This document shows, in pieces, positions 12,331-25,226 of a stretch of 64,000 nt of DNA. How positions within the stretch are numbered: the stretch's first letter is position 1; each line of letters starts with the position of its first letter. Below the pieces are notes generated by a model that made no database searches, was not told where the DNA came from, and worked only from the letters and a program-made list of their open reading frames with translations. Position numbers and translations under genes: made by a program. This DNA is from Chiridota heheva. Its lineage: Eukaryota; Echinodermata; Holothuroidea; Apodida; Chiridotidae. The stretch lies in NCBI GenBank assembly GCA_020152595.1, contig JAIGNY010003771.1:365001-429000 (forward strand). Direction: 5' to 3'.

Positions 12331-14193
12331 TGAAAACTTATGTTTCTTTGCATACCTTATTCGGAAAATTCAGTATCTGAACTTGAAAGGATTCCACTGC
12401 TCAGGGCCCGGTGCCGTACATTTTTTTCCAATAAACTAAGCGAGTCAATCGAATCCAAAAATTATTTCAGACTTTTCACAAAATGAACAAAAATAGGTAG
12501 ATTTCAATCCTTTTGAAAAATACTCCTTCCGAATTCATCAAGTAATGTAGGATGAGGCGAACGACAAGGCTTTTTTTGAAAATAATTACGAAAAACCACT
12601 CAAATGTCGCATTACATGCCTTTTAGTACCCGTCATACTCACAATGCTGAAACGTCATTGCACATTGCTTGTCGACAATAACCAGACTAAACTTGTGTTG
12701 ACCGTATTCATAGTATTGCGTCTAACAGCAAAGGTATAATTGCGCAGGTCAAATCTTTTTCATTGTTTTGCACAAAAAAAAAAAACGGACTAGCGAATCA
12801 TATTCGAGAAATCGGCCTTTATTTAGATCTATTTAAACTCTTTATGAATATTCAACAATCAAGCTTTAAGTTCGCGCTCATTATCAAGAACTCCAGCGGC
12901 TGTGTTATGAATTACTTGTATTACGAGTATGGGGCGTATACAGAGGGCTTGTGGGCAATGTTACATTATGCATCACGGGAGACTGATTGATATTAAAGTT
13001 CCTTTATTTGGGAGAAAATTTCGTTCCCCCAAAACGGAGAATAGCCCGGACTGATAATTGTAAGGGAAAACGTTTTATGTTTTTAAACGTTATATTTCTT
13101 TGATATAAAGTCTAAAGCAGCGGCGGGTTGTGGTGCATATGATTGGGGGCAAACCGCATTCAGATGTGTTGGAACTAGAGGAAGATATGAAGGAGATGGG
13201 GGTACAGGTAAACAAAAAAGACCATGTTGCCAAAAAAAAAAATACTTTTACAAATTTTTTATTCAGCTAATTTCCAACCTTTTTTATTTAAAAGTGGTAA
13301 CTGTATTAGTCCAGGAGAAACTTGAATCTAAATGAATTAGTATGCATTCTTAGATTCTAGGCAAACAAAATCTAAGAATATATGCTACTTTTTGTTTTAT
13401 TCTTACTTCGCAATGCTAATTTAAACTTTTTACTTTACTGCTGAATGAATTTTAAAGCTTAATGAATTAACTTTGCTTCACCTATTATAGTAGATTTGCT
13501 TTGCATCATGTCGAAACATATTTAGCTTTTTATTTCTTCCTTTACATGGGTAATGTTGCTTTATGGAGGATTAAAAATACCCTGGCAATCCATTTTAAAT
13601 CTAAGTGAATCTTTTATTTCTGGTTTCTCCCAGACTAGTTTTAGAGCGCTTTGATTTTAATCATTCAAATATGATTGTCAAATAATCTGAAACTAAAAAA
13701 AACACTAGAAATACAAATAGCGCAGCTTATTTTTTAAAATTCAAACGGCGGCATTTCCTTTTTGCAAACGAATCTATGATTTCATCCACGTCCAATTCTC
13801 TTCCTTTTTGGATTTATTTGACTTCGATTTTGAATGTGCATTCCCCTTTTCTAAGGCTGTGCTGACATGCGAAGTCAATGCTGACATCATGCTGACCTTA
13901 ATATGTTACTGACAAAACTGGGAAGACTAACTGGCTGATATTTCTTTTCTTTTATCTTTGTTACTGTTAATTTTCTGGTACCCGGATAGGGTCCACTTCA
14001 CAGTTTATTGCTATCTGACCCGGGCCTTATTCCAGGAACATTGCCATTTATGTAGGACTGCTGACCTTCACACAGTGCATAAACATGGTTTGACAGGGTA
14101 ATTCAACCATTCCCATGGTGAGGTCAAAAGAATTGTGTGATGACTTCACACTGGATACAAAACCTCATCCTGTAAAACATATATTTATCTTAC

Positions 14194-14341
14194 CTGGTAA
14201 GGTTTTCTTAGCAACTGGCTGCTTCTGAAACTTAACGGCCCTGGCAATAGTCTTCCCTCTTCTCTTCCGTACATTCCTCAACGGCTGTACGAGATAACCA
14301 GAAGAAGAATGGCTTCCTCTGCCTCTGGAAAACCATGCTCT
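14194..14341 (-). CDS. candidate internal exon of an unknown gene
   Basis: On the minus strand a polypyrimidine/TTTTAACAG acceptor is followed by 148 nt with one frame open throughout, ending CCAG before GTAAGA, a strong donor. The 49-residue peptide is basic, starting RAWFSRGRGSHSSSG and including an RKRRGK cluster and KKTLP at its end. I do not recognise the family. A possible first exon (ATG at 17378, donor at 17319) lies upstream on the same strand but its phase does not join directly, so another exon would be needed. This is a splice-signal prediction only. Confidence 0.3.
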
Positions 14342-15477
14342 CTGTTAAAATAAGACTATTCTTAAAAATGTAGGGCAGATGATTTTAGTTTTGATTTCAC
14401 AAGAATGACAAAGTCTACATTGTAAGCTACATTGAATGATTAAAATGTAAAAAGCACACTACAGTTAAACACTTACCTGTAATGCAGTGTTCACATTAAG
14501 GTGCGGGATTCCGCGCATATCATCAAAAAAAATAAAAATAAGAGTGAAATTCCTGCAAGAAAACAATTTCAAGAAAATGCCCAAAAATACCAAATCCTAC
14601 CCTTTTCCCCCAAAGGTCAAATGTGCAATTTTCCAGCCTTTTTGGTGCTATCCTTTGGTCTCATTTTGTATTTCTCTTATTTCTCTAAAACGACATGGCC
14701 CCTTTTCAAGTTTCACCCCCACCCCATGAAATTAGGTTTATGCGTCTTCTGTGAGTAAATTTCCACGAAAGCAATAAATCAGGACATAGACAATTATTTC
14801 TTTATAAAAAAAATGATTGCATTTTTACTTTTGTTCTGTAGAAAAACTATTTCAAAAATTATTTAAAAAAATTATTATTACAGATTTAAATTAAAAACAA
14901 AATATTATACAAGGTTTTTACCAAATTTATACCACTTTTCTATTTTTTATCCATAAAAACATCCCTCCCAGACATTATTAGTGCGAGTATTTAGATTTAA
15001 ATATGGTGACACCGTGAATTGTTTGCATATTTTTATTTCCAAATTCTACTGTAAAAAAATTATAACACAAAAAGAAACAGAAATGTATAATTTAAGCCTT
15101 GACATCCATCATACAGTAGATTCCATTAGTAATGTCTACTGTTTTAAAATGCTTTGCAAAATTTTCTAATTCTTTTGTTGCAGTGTAATTCCGTTAAATG
15201 TCCACTGTTTTTAAAATGCTATACAAAATTCCCACTCCCTTTGTTGCACACACAGTACAATTATATACAAAGAACAAATGAAGTAAACGGGATATAAACT
15301 ACCAAGACTTCTACGACACCTAGCAACATGCATAACAACAAGGCAAGGAAACAAAGACACTGTTGTGGGTTGCATGATTTGCATATTTAATGAGGTACGA
15401 TGTTAGCCTATGACTAATCTGATTTGCAAATTTTCTGCATTTGTTTTTATCTCAGACATGCCTAAATTAAATGGGCG

Positions 15478-16100
15478 GCTGTTTGGGCAAAAATTGAAAA
15501 GATAGAAAAATACTAAGAAACATGAATTAAAAATGGAAAAAAAAAGAAACTATTTAAAAAGAAAAGTATCTAATAAATAAATTTAAAAAAACTTTAAATA
15601 GAAAATAAATAAAAAGATTTAGATACAAAGTAAATTACAAAGAACAATAAAAAGCAGAAACGTATAAATTAAAAATGAAATAAATAAAAAAGAAAGCAAT
15701 AAAAAAGAAAAGTATCTAATTAAGGAAAATATAAATTGAATCTGAAATAAATTTAAAAAAACAATACAAAAGAAAATAAATCGGCTGTTTGGGCAAAAAT
15801 TAAAAAGATAAAAAATACTAAGAAACATGAATAAAAAATGGTAAAAAAGAAACCATTAAAAAAAAAAAGAATGTGATAAATAAAATAAAAAACCTTTAAA
15901 TAGAAAATAAATAAAAAGAATTCAATACAAAGTAAATTAAAAAGAAAAATAAATAAGCAGAAACGTATAAATTAAAAATGAAATAAATAAAAAGAAAGCA
16001 ATAACAAAAGAAAAGTATCTAATTAAGGAAAATATAAATTGAATTTGAAATGAATAAAAAGAAAACAATACAACAGAAAATAAATAATACGAAATATATC
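15478..16100. repeat. ~305-bp AT-rich tandem duplication
   Basis: The phrase CTGTTTGGGCAAAAATT starts near 15480 and again near 15784, and the sequence after each copy runs in parallel (AAATACTAAGAAACATGAAT; later AAATGAAATAAATAAA, GTATCTAATTAAGGAAAAT). The composition is about two thirds A on the + strand. Open frames on the minus strand here are low-complexity F/L/I strings. 16100-17800 holds no feature I can support. Confidence 0.75.
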
Positions 16101-17810
16101 ATATGGAAATTTAGAGAACAATGAAGAGAAAGCAACAAAAATAATACATAGAAAAGAAACACAACTACAATTAAAAATCGATAAGATCTTATAACACTCA
16201 ATGTTCCACTACAATAACAAAGAATATAAAAATACTATACAAACAGATAATCTATCTCCGAAATATATATTTTTTTCTCTAATATATAAACATTACTATA
16301 TCTATAAAACAGTGATAAATCTTTAAACAGAAATATAAGTACAGACAGCCTTTGATCTGTTTATCATAGAAACAGAAATGTTAAAGTACAAAAAATTATA
16401 TATGAATAAAAAACAAATTATAAAGAGAAAAAAAACACGAATAGGCCTATGTGAAAAGAGAAATATGCGCAGCACTTTGCGCACCACAATGCACTTCACC
16501 AGGATTTGCGCCCAGGAATGATGAGTATGGGCTGACACTAGCGCTCGAATGCGTTATGTTTGTGCAATGTAATGCTATGCTCAGCGTAAAGCCAACCTAA
16601 GACCCAGGGTTCAAAACGTGAAGAAAAACTTTTATCGGAATTTTGTTTTAAAAATTAATTTTCACGTTCCTTTCGTTTTCTACCACTACAAGTTAAGTTT
16701 CTATGAATGTTAAGACAATAAACTTTTCAATGCAAAAGTCAAATTAGGGAAATTATCGACAAAAATATACAAAATTGCACATTTTATGCCAAAATAGGCC
16801 AGTTTTTCTTGAGCTTGTATTTTTCTTGTGAATAATGAAAATGAGGATTTGTTTACATATTTAGATTGTTTGTGAGATTTCCTTTCCATTGATACCAGTC
16901 TATTTTCTTACGCCGCTGCTCTCAGAACAATACATACTGCACAACTAAATAACATATTTATTCGCATGCAGCCAAAATAATAACCACCATGAGAAAGGGT
17001 TTACAAAAGGGAAAACAAAAATCAGGTGAACTTTTCAACGTAGCTTTCAATAAGGGTAATGATTAGTTATGTGCTACCTATCAGAAAACGAAGTATCAGT
17101 TCTCACGTGACCAGAAAAGCACATTCTCTCTCATAGAAATCTAACGTAAAGACTCCTATGAGCTGAAGTGTGAATTTGTGGTAATTCCCTATAAATATTG
17201 ATCTATTATTGAACTCTTGCATATGGACTTCAAATGTTTCCATTTCAAACATTACTTTCTATCAGAAATTATCTTAACATCATCATATCTGTTGAAGAAA
17301 TTATAAGTAGCATACTTACTTTTTCTCAGTAAAGACTTTCTTGGTAAAGAAATCATGCATGAGCTTTTGTTTCTTCATAATGATCGCCCGGGCAGACGAC
17401 AAAACTGTTATGTACTAAGGGGGCACTGTTTTATTTATAGAATTTATAGAGACGCATTGAAGAAATGGAGTGTGACATATTGATGTGTAAATGTAATAAT
17501 TACCCCGAATTATGGTAACAGATACTGCAACCAGCCATGCAGATGGCATGGATAGCTGAATGGCCGACATACTCATAAAAGCATATCAATAAATAAATAT
17601 TGTACAATTTTAAGTATTTATATGGAGGTGGATACTTATTTAAATCCGCACTTTGTATCTAAGGGTTCCGAGCATGCACCACTGAAAGACTAAATTGTTT
17701 CCTATTATGTAGCTACAGAACCATGACAGACATGCACCTTGTATTCTGTAATAAGATCTAAGAAAATACCAACTGTAGTAAGCTTTTTATCTAAGCACCA
17801 TATATTTTAT

Positions 17811-17950
17811 CAGGGAAGTGCCATTTAGAAGGAAAAGTAACTTCCAAAATTTGATCACCTTCCCCAATTACCCACCCACTGATCATCCACACGATGCCTT
17901 TTATAACTCTCACCATTTAACCAAGGACGATTGCCCCAGGAAGGCAATAA
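17811..17950 (+). repeat. left terminal region of the P-like element
   Basis: The first 24 bp pair with the right end at 32324. The whole ~140 bp is nearly identical, in inverse orientation, to the small derivative at 32371-32540, apart from a 20-bp indel between two AACC words. The ATG at 17818 opens a 96-codon frame, but its first 40 or so codons are just this terminal sequence, so I do not call a gene. From 17950 to 19600 I see no gene; an upstream promoter and leader for the transposase are expected here. Confidence 0.8.
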
Positions 17951-19624
17951 AAGTGCTTTTGAATTTTCAACATCATACCGCGTTTTCGTGCTGCCCTCAC
18001 TCAACCAGCGTGTACTTCCGGGTTCGTGGATCACTGTATTGTGAGGGGATTACCCACTTACTACGGCTGCGCAGTACTTTATTTCTTGTGGCATTTCTGG
18101 AAAATTAATGTGCAGAACAAGAGGAAATGTTAAACTTTTTTGTTGCAAAAAACCGCATTTTAATCGGATATGATTTCGGTAAGCTACGCCAATCCTTTTC
18201 TACATAATGTTGACTTCATAATGATGTATTTTTACAATGTTTTGGTGCTCCAAAATTATGATTTTTCCTTACTTTCTCAATACCTCTCGATCATAATTCC
18301 GTGCCATTGTGTTTCTGTGGCCTCTACTGTATACAATTGTGTATGCCGGTTTAACGAATAATACAGAATAAAAACGAAATACGGCATTTCTTTTTACATA
18401 TTTTGCCGCTTTTTATTAGATTTTCACAGTGTTGTCATAGCAACAATGTATGCTTAGATTTTTGCTTCGTTTGGGGTTTTGGTCTATGACGATATCGTTA
18501 TGTTATGAAGCCATAGGCCTACCTAATGTAGCCATCAGCAGTACAAGGGCCCAGACTAAGTTACGACTTTGTTCCTAATTAAATAATTAATTAATATTGC
18601 TGCATTTTTTAAATATTTATTGTATGATCTTGATTATTTTCAGAACAAGTATATTTTTAGAAATCCACACGTAAATTTTTATGAAAGTGTGTCATGTTTG
18701 ATCATGGTCGAAGTTGACTTTAGGCCTAACTTAGTTCCTGGTCTTATTCGTACTTGTACTTAACATTTTTTAGGCCTAGGCCTGGGCAATAGATGGGAGT
18801 AGGACCCAGCTAACTTTCTTCAGTATGAGGAGAGGTCACCAATCATTACCGCCAATAAGATTCGGTTGTGACATTGCCTATGGCCTATTTATGGAAAAAA
18901 TGATTGGACTTTTTTTCATTGGTATCACAATATTTTGCCTTTAATTAATTGCTAAAAAATGGCATTTTCCTACTTCAGCTTCTTTATTGTTGGTAAAAAT
19001 TGTCTTAGCTCTGCTTTGAGTACAAAGTAATTTAGAGTGATATAACATGTATATTTGCTGTTTTAAAATATTACATTTAAATTTATTAAAAGAATTGTTC
19101 AATTCTATGTAACATGGTGAACACACAGTTTGTGTGCCTAAGGAATTATTAAGTTATATTTTTATTTCTTAAAAAAAATCAATTGTTTATTTGTCAAAAA
19201 TATTAAAAATTTCTTTGATTTCTCCTCATTATATCTGATAAATTCACAATGTTGTCCAGATATTCATAAAAAAAAAAAAAACATGAATACCCGCAGTTTG
19301 TGCACCAATGATAAACATATTCAACTTTCAGCAGCTGTACCATTAAATTATAAGAAGGATTGAACACAGAAACCAAAAGAAAGAAAAATTTGAAAATATT
19401 AGTTTCTAAAATCAGTTTTATTTAGAATTTCTTAAACTAACTGATAAATTGAGTTTGATCTTTTGTAGAAGTAGGAGAAATATTGAATTGTACTAGCTTT
19501 GGGCCCGCACGAACTTCATTACCATATTGCTTTTGCATTCAAAGTTTAGAAATGATACTCATATATTCAAATGTATTGACACTATTCTTTCTCTATTTAC
19601 TTTATTACAGATATAGCTACAAAT

Positions 19625-22600
19625 ATGGATTTTCACAAGCAAAATCTAAAATCAATTTGCCGTCTTTGTGGAATAAAGCCAAACCAAATAGCTCTTCTTA
19701 CCCCTAAAGAGCAATTGTCAAAAGACATCGAGAAAAGCTTGGGTATAACATTTTCAGAGGATGATATTTATATTCATCCTTGGGGTATTTGTAGTCCTTG
19801 CCGCCTAAAAATTACTCGGTGGAAGAAGGCCTATGTGAAAAAGAAAAGGGAGCTCCAGCCTCCAAACATCGTATTGTATGAATTCAAAGCACATGATGGG
19901 GAATGCGGATTTTGTCATTCTGAAAAGTGGAATCCCGAAAGCCTACTTTCATTTGCTAAAGATAAGGGATACCAGGCCTGGGTGGCATCTGATGGAAGTC
20001 TTGTTGCCGTGATGTTGCACGAGTTTGGGAGAAGTGTTCGAAAGAGTGTGGTCATCCAAAAAGAGACTGTTATTGTATATATTTTAGGAAGGCTGTTGAA
20101 GCGATCATTTGAGTCTCCCATCGAAGCCCTCAAGGAAGTAGCAAATTTGGAATTATGTGTTGGCAATGAGGATTTTCAGAGTCTTGCTGAAAAACACCAG
20201 AAAGAAGGATTTGTTGGAAGTAAGGGACAAACTCTTGCTGTGGTGGAGGACTTTTTTCAAGATCAAATGTTGGCCGGGATACAGACAGTAAGACATGTCA
20301 ATTGCCACCTTCTTTTGTCACTTGAAGAAACGTCAAACACTAGGTCTGCCAACAGGTGCTCAGTATGTAAAAATTTTCGGTCGAATCTTTTTGTTAAGCA
20401 AGCAGCCCTTAACAAGGAAGCAAATGTATCTTTACAAAGTCACACCAAAAATGTTCTGCTTACAAAGGATCAGCTAGTAAAGAAAGTGACTCATTTAAGT
20501 GAGGACAAGAAAAGACTTCAAGCGAGAGAAGGACAATTAAGATTAAAGGTTGCAAAGCTAATAGAGACAGAAAGTGTGTCTGTTGGAGACAATCAATCAG
20601 AAAAGCTTGATCAGGTTATCAAAAGTCATGAAGCAGAATTGGATGCGTTATTCCCTCCAGATAGCTACAGCAAACTTCTGTGGGAACAGCAAAAAAAAAT
20701 GAGACAACAGAAATCTGCAAAAGGAATGCGTTGGCATCCTGCTGTGATCAAGTGGGCAATAGCGATCCATTCAAAATCTTCATCTGCCTATGATGTGATG
20801 CGTGATACTGGTTTTCTTCTTCTCCCTCACCCACGGACACTTTACAATTATACACACTTCACCAATCCTACTTCAGGCATGAATATTAATTTACTCAACA
20901 AATTCTACAAGGATTGGAATATGGATAAATTATCTAAGCATGAAACCTTCGTGAATCTATTATTTGATGAAATGAAAATTAAGTCGGGTTTAGTGCTTTC
21001 AAGAAGTACTGGCAAGTTGGTTGGGCTCTTGGACGTTGGACCAGTAAACAAAGAAATTGAAAACTTTGAGAGGAAATGTACGAAAGCAGGTACTGACAAT
21101 CCTCCATTGGCTACACATGTTCTCCTCTTTATGGTAAGGGGATTAACATCGAAAATGAAGTTTCCCACAGCGTACTTCCTGACTAACAATGCAACAGGAT
21201 ACCAAATTTACGAAATGGCAATGAAGTGCATGAAAGCCTTGAAACTGCTAGGACTAACCGTACTGAGTCTTTCTTCAGATGGAGCTGGTAGTAACAGGAA
21301 ATTTTATTCAGTGTTAGCAGGATCATCGACATCTTTTTATCCCCATCACAAAGCCAAAAATGTCTATGAAGTGGGTGAAGAAGTATTCTTCATTTGTGAC
21401 CCACCGCACCTGATTAAAACCCTCCAGAACAATTTTGAAAATTCAAACTGGAACAAGAAGAGCAGAAAATTATTGGTGAGTATATTCTATATTATTTGAT
21501 TGATTTAATTGTGTATTAATTTCATGTTTTTAAAAGTTTGAGTCTTCAATCCCAGTAGATATACAATACAGTCCTGTAAGCTACCCCTACCAACTGATAT
21601 GCTACAGCACCAGGGAGTTTGTAGCACTCAATAAGAAAGTTACAAATCTCCACATTTTTGACCTTGCTTATTTTTTCAATTTTTACCGTCTTTCTTTGCA
21701 GTTCCAAGGAAAGCCCATTCAATGGACACATCTACTTCAACTTCGAGAATGGGATGAAGGTCAGCATCGGCTCACTCCAGGGTTGAAGCTTGTGCCTAAA
21801 TTATCATATGAACACCTACATTTGACTCCTGGTTTAAGAATGAAAGTCAGCCTTGCAGCTCAGGTGCAGCTTTTTCGTTACTTTGTTTGCTGTAACCCTA
21901 CCTACCTAACATAATTGTTTTTTTCTCAAATATATATATATTTGTTAATTTGGTCTGAATGGTCATGCTTAAGTGTATAAAAGTTATAAAAGAAAACTTG
22001 AATTTGGCCCTCCAAAAAGTTTATCTACCCACTTGATTTTCTTGCTGAAACCAGGGAAGTGCCATTTAGACTAGCACTTCCCTGCTCAAACAGCAAACCA
22101 ACAATTTTTCAGGACTGCCTGTTTTGGTATAAGCAGGGCAACTGTTAATTCTTTTTCCATATATCATGCTATGGCAATCTCTGTTTTCTATGAAATGTAG
22201 GAATAGTACTTCTGAGTTGCTGTTGTATACCCAAATAGAATAGAGTGTTTATTTTTGTTTTTTTCAGAATTGGGCTTGTTATCTGCAAAAATTATTGCAT
22301 GCACATTGGAGATATTGATATTAGACTCTTTTTCAATTTGCATTTTACTGTCTAATTTCTTAACAGGTTTTGTCTAACACAGTTGCTAATGCTTTGAAGA
22401 TGATGAAGAAGCCAGAGTTTCAATCTACCATTCACTTCATTACCATGGTCAACAAGTTTTTTGACTGCTTGAACGTCTCATCAAAATCTCAGGGGCAGAG
22501 ATCTAGGAACGACAACCTCAAAGCCTACACAAGTGTTGATGACATTCGTATAAAGGTGGGCACCTGAAAACTTGATTAGAGTCGTCTGTTTCATTTTCTG

Positions 22601-25226
22601 CCAAGTTAGGAAACATGAGTTTTTAAAGTGAGCAAGCAAAAGATAAAAAGGATGGAAAGCTGAATTAATATTGTAACAAAATATTTTTGAGATATTGAAC
22701 TTTGGAAAAAAGTCTGTCTCCTGTAATAAAATATGACATGATTTCCAACTCTAGTATAATACAACTTTTGTCAAAAAATGTGTGTACTGAAATGTAAATG
22801 TGCTCCTCTGTTCTTCAAATATTAATGCAAATATTAAGAACTGTTATTGAGTTAGATGTCATTTATTTGAAATAAAGTATAATTTATAATATTCTTGCTT
22901 CTATGATTTTGATAGATATACAGGGCTGGTTATTATTTGATGTTTCTTTTAATGTTGATTTCTTTTTAGTGGTTGAAAGATGAATTTTTGAAGTTCTTGG
23001 ATGAGTGGAGACAGGAAGGAACACAGCATCAAGAACTTAGTGCAAAAGAAAGGAAGAAATTATGCATTAGCAAAGCTACTCTTGTGGGATGCAACATAAC
23101 AGGTGAGGTTATTCATTGTGCTTAATTCTGAAAAGAGAAACATGTGGGCCATTCTTGTTTGTTACGGCACATTTGACTCTTGAATGTTGCGGTGCCGTTA
23201 AACATCAACAAACATTGTTCGTTTCGTCTGTGACCAGCCAAAGAATGACCCATATGACTGAAGGATGTGAGTGAAATTTCTATGATTTCAAACCAATGTA
23301 CATCTCAAAATGTGGATAAGAAATGACAACCTCAGATCCCTGTCTTCAATGTATCCAATAATGACTTTTCATTGAAGGAGTGATTTCCAGTCCCCTGGGG
23401 GCCTTTTAGTGGAATTAATGCCATTTTAGCCAAACATTACAAGTTGTCATGAAAAATTCTTAATTGGATGCTCCCCTTCTTTGGAAATACTGATCTCTAA
23501 ATGGATGGTCACACTGTATAAAATTGCAGAAATTTAGCTCTTTCGTCATGAATAATTTTCATACCTCACATTTAAAAAATCCTGGATGTGCTCTTTTTGT
23601 TACTCTGAACACCCTGTATCAAGAAATGTAAAAATGTTATGCTTTGATCAGAGGTTGCGTTATAATTTTTTGCCTGGCGTATTTGGTTACAAGCCCTTGA
23701 ATTTTGGCATATTTTGTAAATTTGCCGTCGTATGTACAGGGCACTGCGTAATGTACAGGGCACTGCGTAATGTACAGGGCACTGTGTAATATACAGGGCA
23801 CTGCGTAATGTACAGGGCACTGCATAATATACAGGGCACTGCGTAATGTACAGGGCCACTGCGTAATGTACAGGCCACTGCGTAATGTACAGGACACTGC
23901 GTGCTAGCGAAGCATGCAAGTAATTGTTAACACACACACTTGTGTAGGCCTGCCTCGTTAAAGTGAATGAAAATTCGCTTGAAATACCAAAAACATTGAA
24001 AAAATCAGACCATTATTATCATAAGATTATTAAGAAAAAGTTCCGACCCAATCCTTGTATAATCTTGAATCATGAAATTTGACTTAACAATCCCAAAACA
24101 ACTAGAAAATACTTTTGTTTATTGTATCCAAACTTTCACGAGGTTTTAGTAAACTTTGACCAATTGTCAGCGATAATATACTATTCAGATCTTTAACACG
24201 TCTACTTCTTTACAGTATGATAACTTGACTTGCAAATTGTGATCACTTTCACAGATACATGATCCAGGGAAGTGCCATTTAGAATGGCACTTCCCTGCAT
24301 GATTAACACAATACAGGAGGAGTAGAATCCTAGCTAATAAAATCGTTGACAAAACTTTCTTGTACACTGTACGTACATCATGCATAGGGCCCATGATGCA
24401 TAGGGCCTATTTACTAGCCTATATGTGTTTTATGTACAGCACTATGGGCATGTTGAATCATTCGACCATTAGTCTCCTAGTTGTGTCATTTATCTTTTAT
24501 TTATGAGCAATTCAAAATCATTTTTGTGTGAAGTAAACTTTGAATCGCATCAGAGAGGTAAGATGTTCATGATTTTCACTTATGTTAATGAAAATCTCTG
24601 GCGTAAAATTGTACATGCTATATCTAAATCTTACAACCCAGGTACAACCTGTGTTGTGTTGTAAGAAATTTCAGCCATGGCGTAATTTGTCGTTAACACG
24701 ATCTCTGGCTTTGATCATCCTTAATTTAATCTTTATTCATTTTTGATAGAACCGAATCTTAATTGTGTAGAAATTTGCACTTCAATTTCAATGTACAGGG
24801 AGAGAAAATATTAGAGTATATGAAACATTGCATTTGGTTCTTCTTCCCGCAACCTTCTAAACAACCTTTGGATGCTCAATAATAGAAAGCAATATAAATA
24901 ATATGCTATATTAAAATTGTCTTTTTTTTCCAGTAAACTCTTTTGTGGAAATTCTGAAGTACATTCTGCCAATGGACGGGGTTGAGTATTTTCTTTCCGA
25001 CAAACTGAATCAAGATCCTGTGGAGGAATTTTTCTCGAAACAACGCGGTGCTGGTGGCCATCATGAAAACCCATCAGCCGACCAATTTGGCCATCATCTT
25101 TTGAAAAATGTGGTTGCTGGTAGCAGTTCTTTGGCATCAAGGAAAGGCAATGTTCGTCCAGACCAGTCACGGATGAAATATTCTGATGAGCCCCTTCCGA
25201 AGCGAAAAAGATCAAGTAATCCGTGA
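19625..25226 (+). CDS. P-element/THAP9-type transposase, five coding exons
   Basis: Predicted to cut and join transposon ends in the nucleus. Exons: 19625-21475, 21702-21863, 22367-22555, 22970-23102 and 24934-25226, all with GT donors and AG acceptors and consistent phases (0,0,0,1). They give 875 codons with no internal stop. The N-terminus has CRLC (residues 11-14) and CSPC (about 58-61) pairs, then CGFC and CSVC...R, and a leucine-rich coiled coil near 285-315. RWHPAVIKWAI and LPHPRTLYNY precede the RNase-H-like core. Likely catalytic acidic residues are in LLFDEMKIKSGL, LSSDGAGSNRKF and DPVEEFF at the last exon; FFICDPPHLIKT and WLKDEF are further hallmarks of the P superfamily. The N-terminal Cys pattern is not a canonical C2CH THAP finger. 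The start is the ATG at 19625, just after a TTTATTACAG acceptor at 19610 that suggests a leader intron. It appears coding-intact. Confidence 0.85.
22052..22084. repeat. head-to-head pair of element ends (33-bp palindrome), intron 2
   Basis: CAGGGAAGTGCCATTTAGA is followed after a base or two by the inverse, ending GCACTTCCCTG. This is two copies of the terminal sequence of the 14.5-kb element back to back, within a transposase intron. No flanking duplication is evident. Confidence 0.8.
23160..23235 (+). repeat. SINE/LINE-like 3' tail motif
   Basis: GCACATTTGACTCTTG...GCGGTGCCGTTAAAC followed by CATCAACAAACA resembles 57305-57365. It looks like the shared 3' end of a dispersed retroelement family. 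It lies in transposase intron 4. Confidence 0.45.
23738..23903. repeat. 19-bp minisatellite in transposase intron 4
   Basis: About nine units of roughly TACAGGGCACTGCGTAATG. Both strands stay open over it (minus-strand HYAVPCTLRSALYI repeats), but it lies in an intron and has no independent coding support. Confidence 0.9.
24265..24297. repeat. head-to-head pair of element ends, intron 4
   Basis: CAGGGAAGTGCCATTTAGAA overlaps its inverse, TTCTAAATGGCACTTCCCTG-like, giving a 33-bp palindrome. Flanks are CATGATC on the left and CATGATT on the right, close to a short target duplication. It may be a minimal mobile derivative consisting of little more than two ends. Confidence 0.75.

Noticed and set aside
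11917..12353. Repetitive PTSVR/TEVGL protein
   Set aside because: The 15-bp unit keeps both strands open; no homologous protein recognised, no splice or start context.
15619..16538. Hydrophobic F/L/I-rich ORFs resembling membrane proteins
   Set aside because: Low-complexity A-rich + strand read on -; no start context, splice signals or family match.
16595..16625. Possible tRNA T-arm-like GGGTTCAAAAC
   Set aside because: No matching acceptor stem or anticodon arm could be found around it.
17818..18108. 96-codon ORF at the left end of the P-like element
   Set aside because: It starts inside the TIR and half of it is repeated in the non-coding 170-bp derivative, so it is not a gene.
23572..23937. 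Minus-strand HYAVPCTLRSALY repeat ORFs
   Set aside because: Artefact of the 19-bp minisatellite inside a transposase intron.
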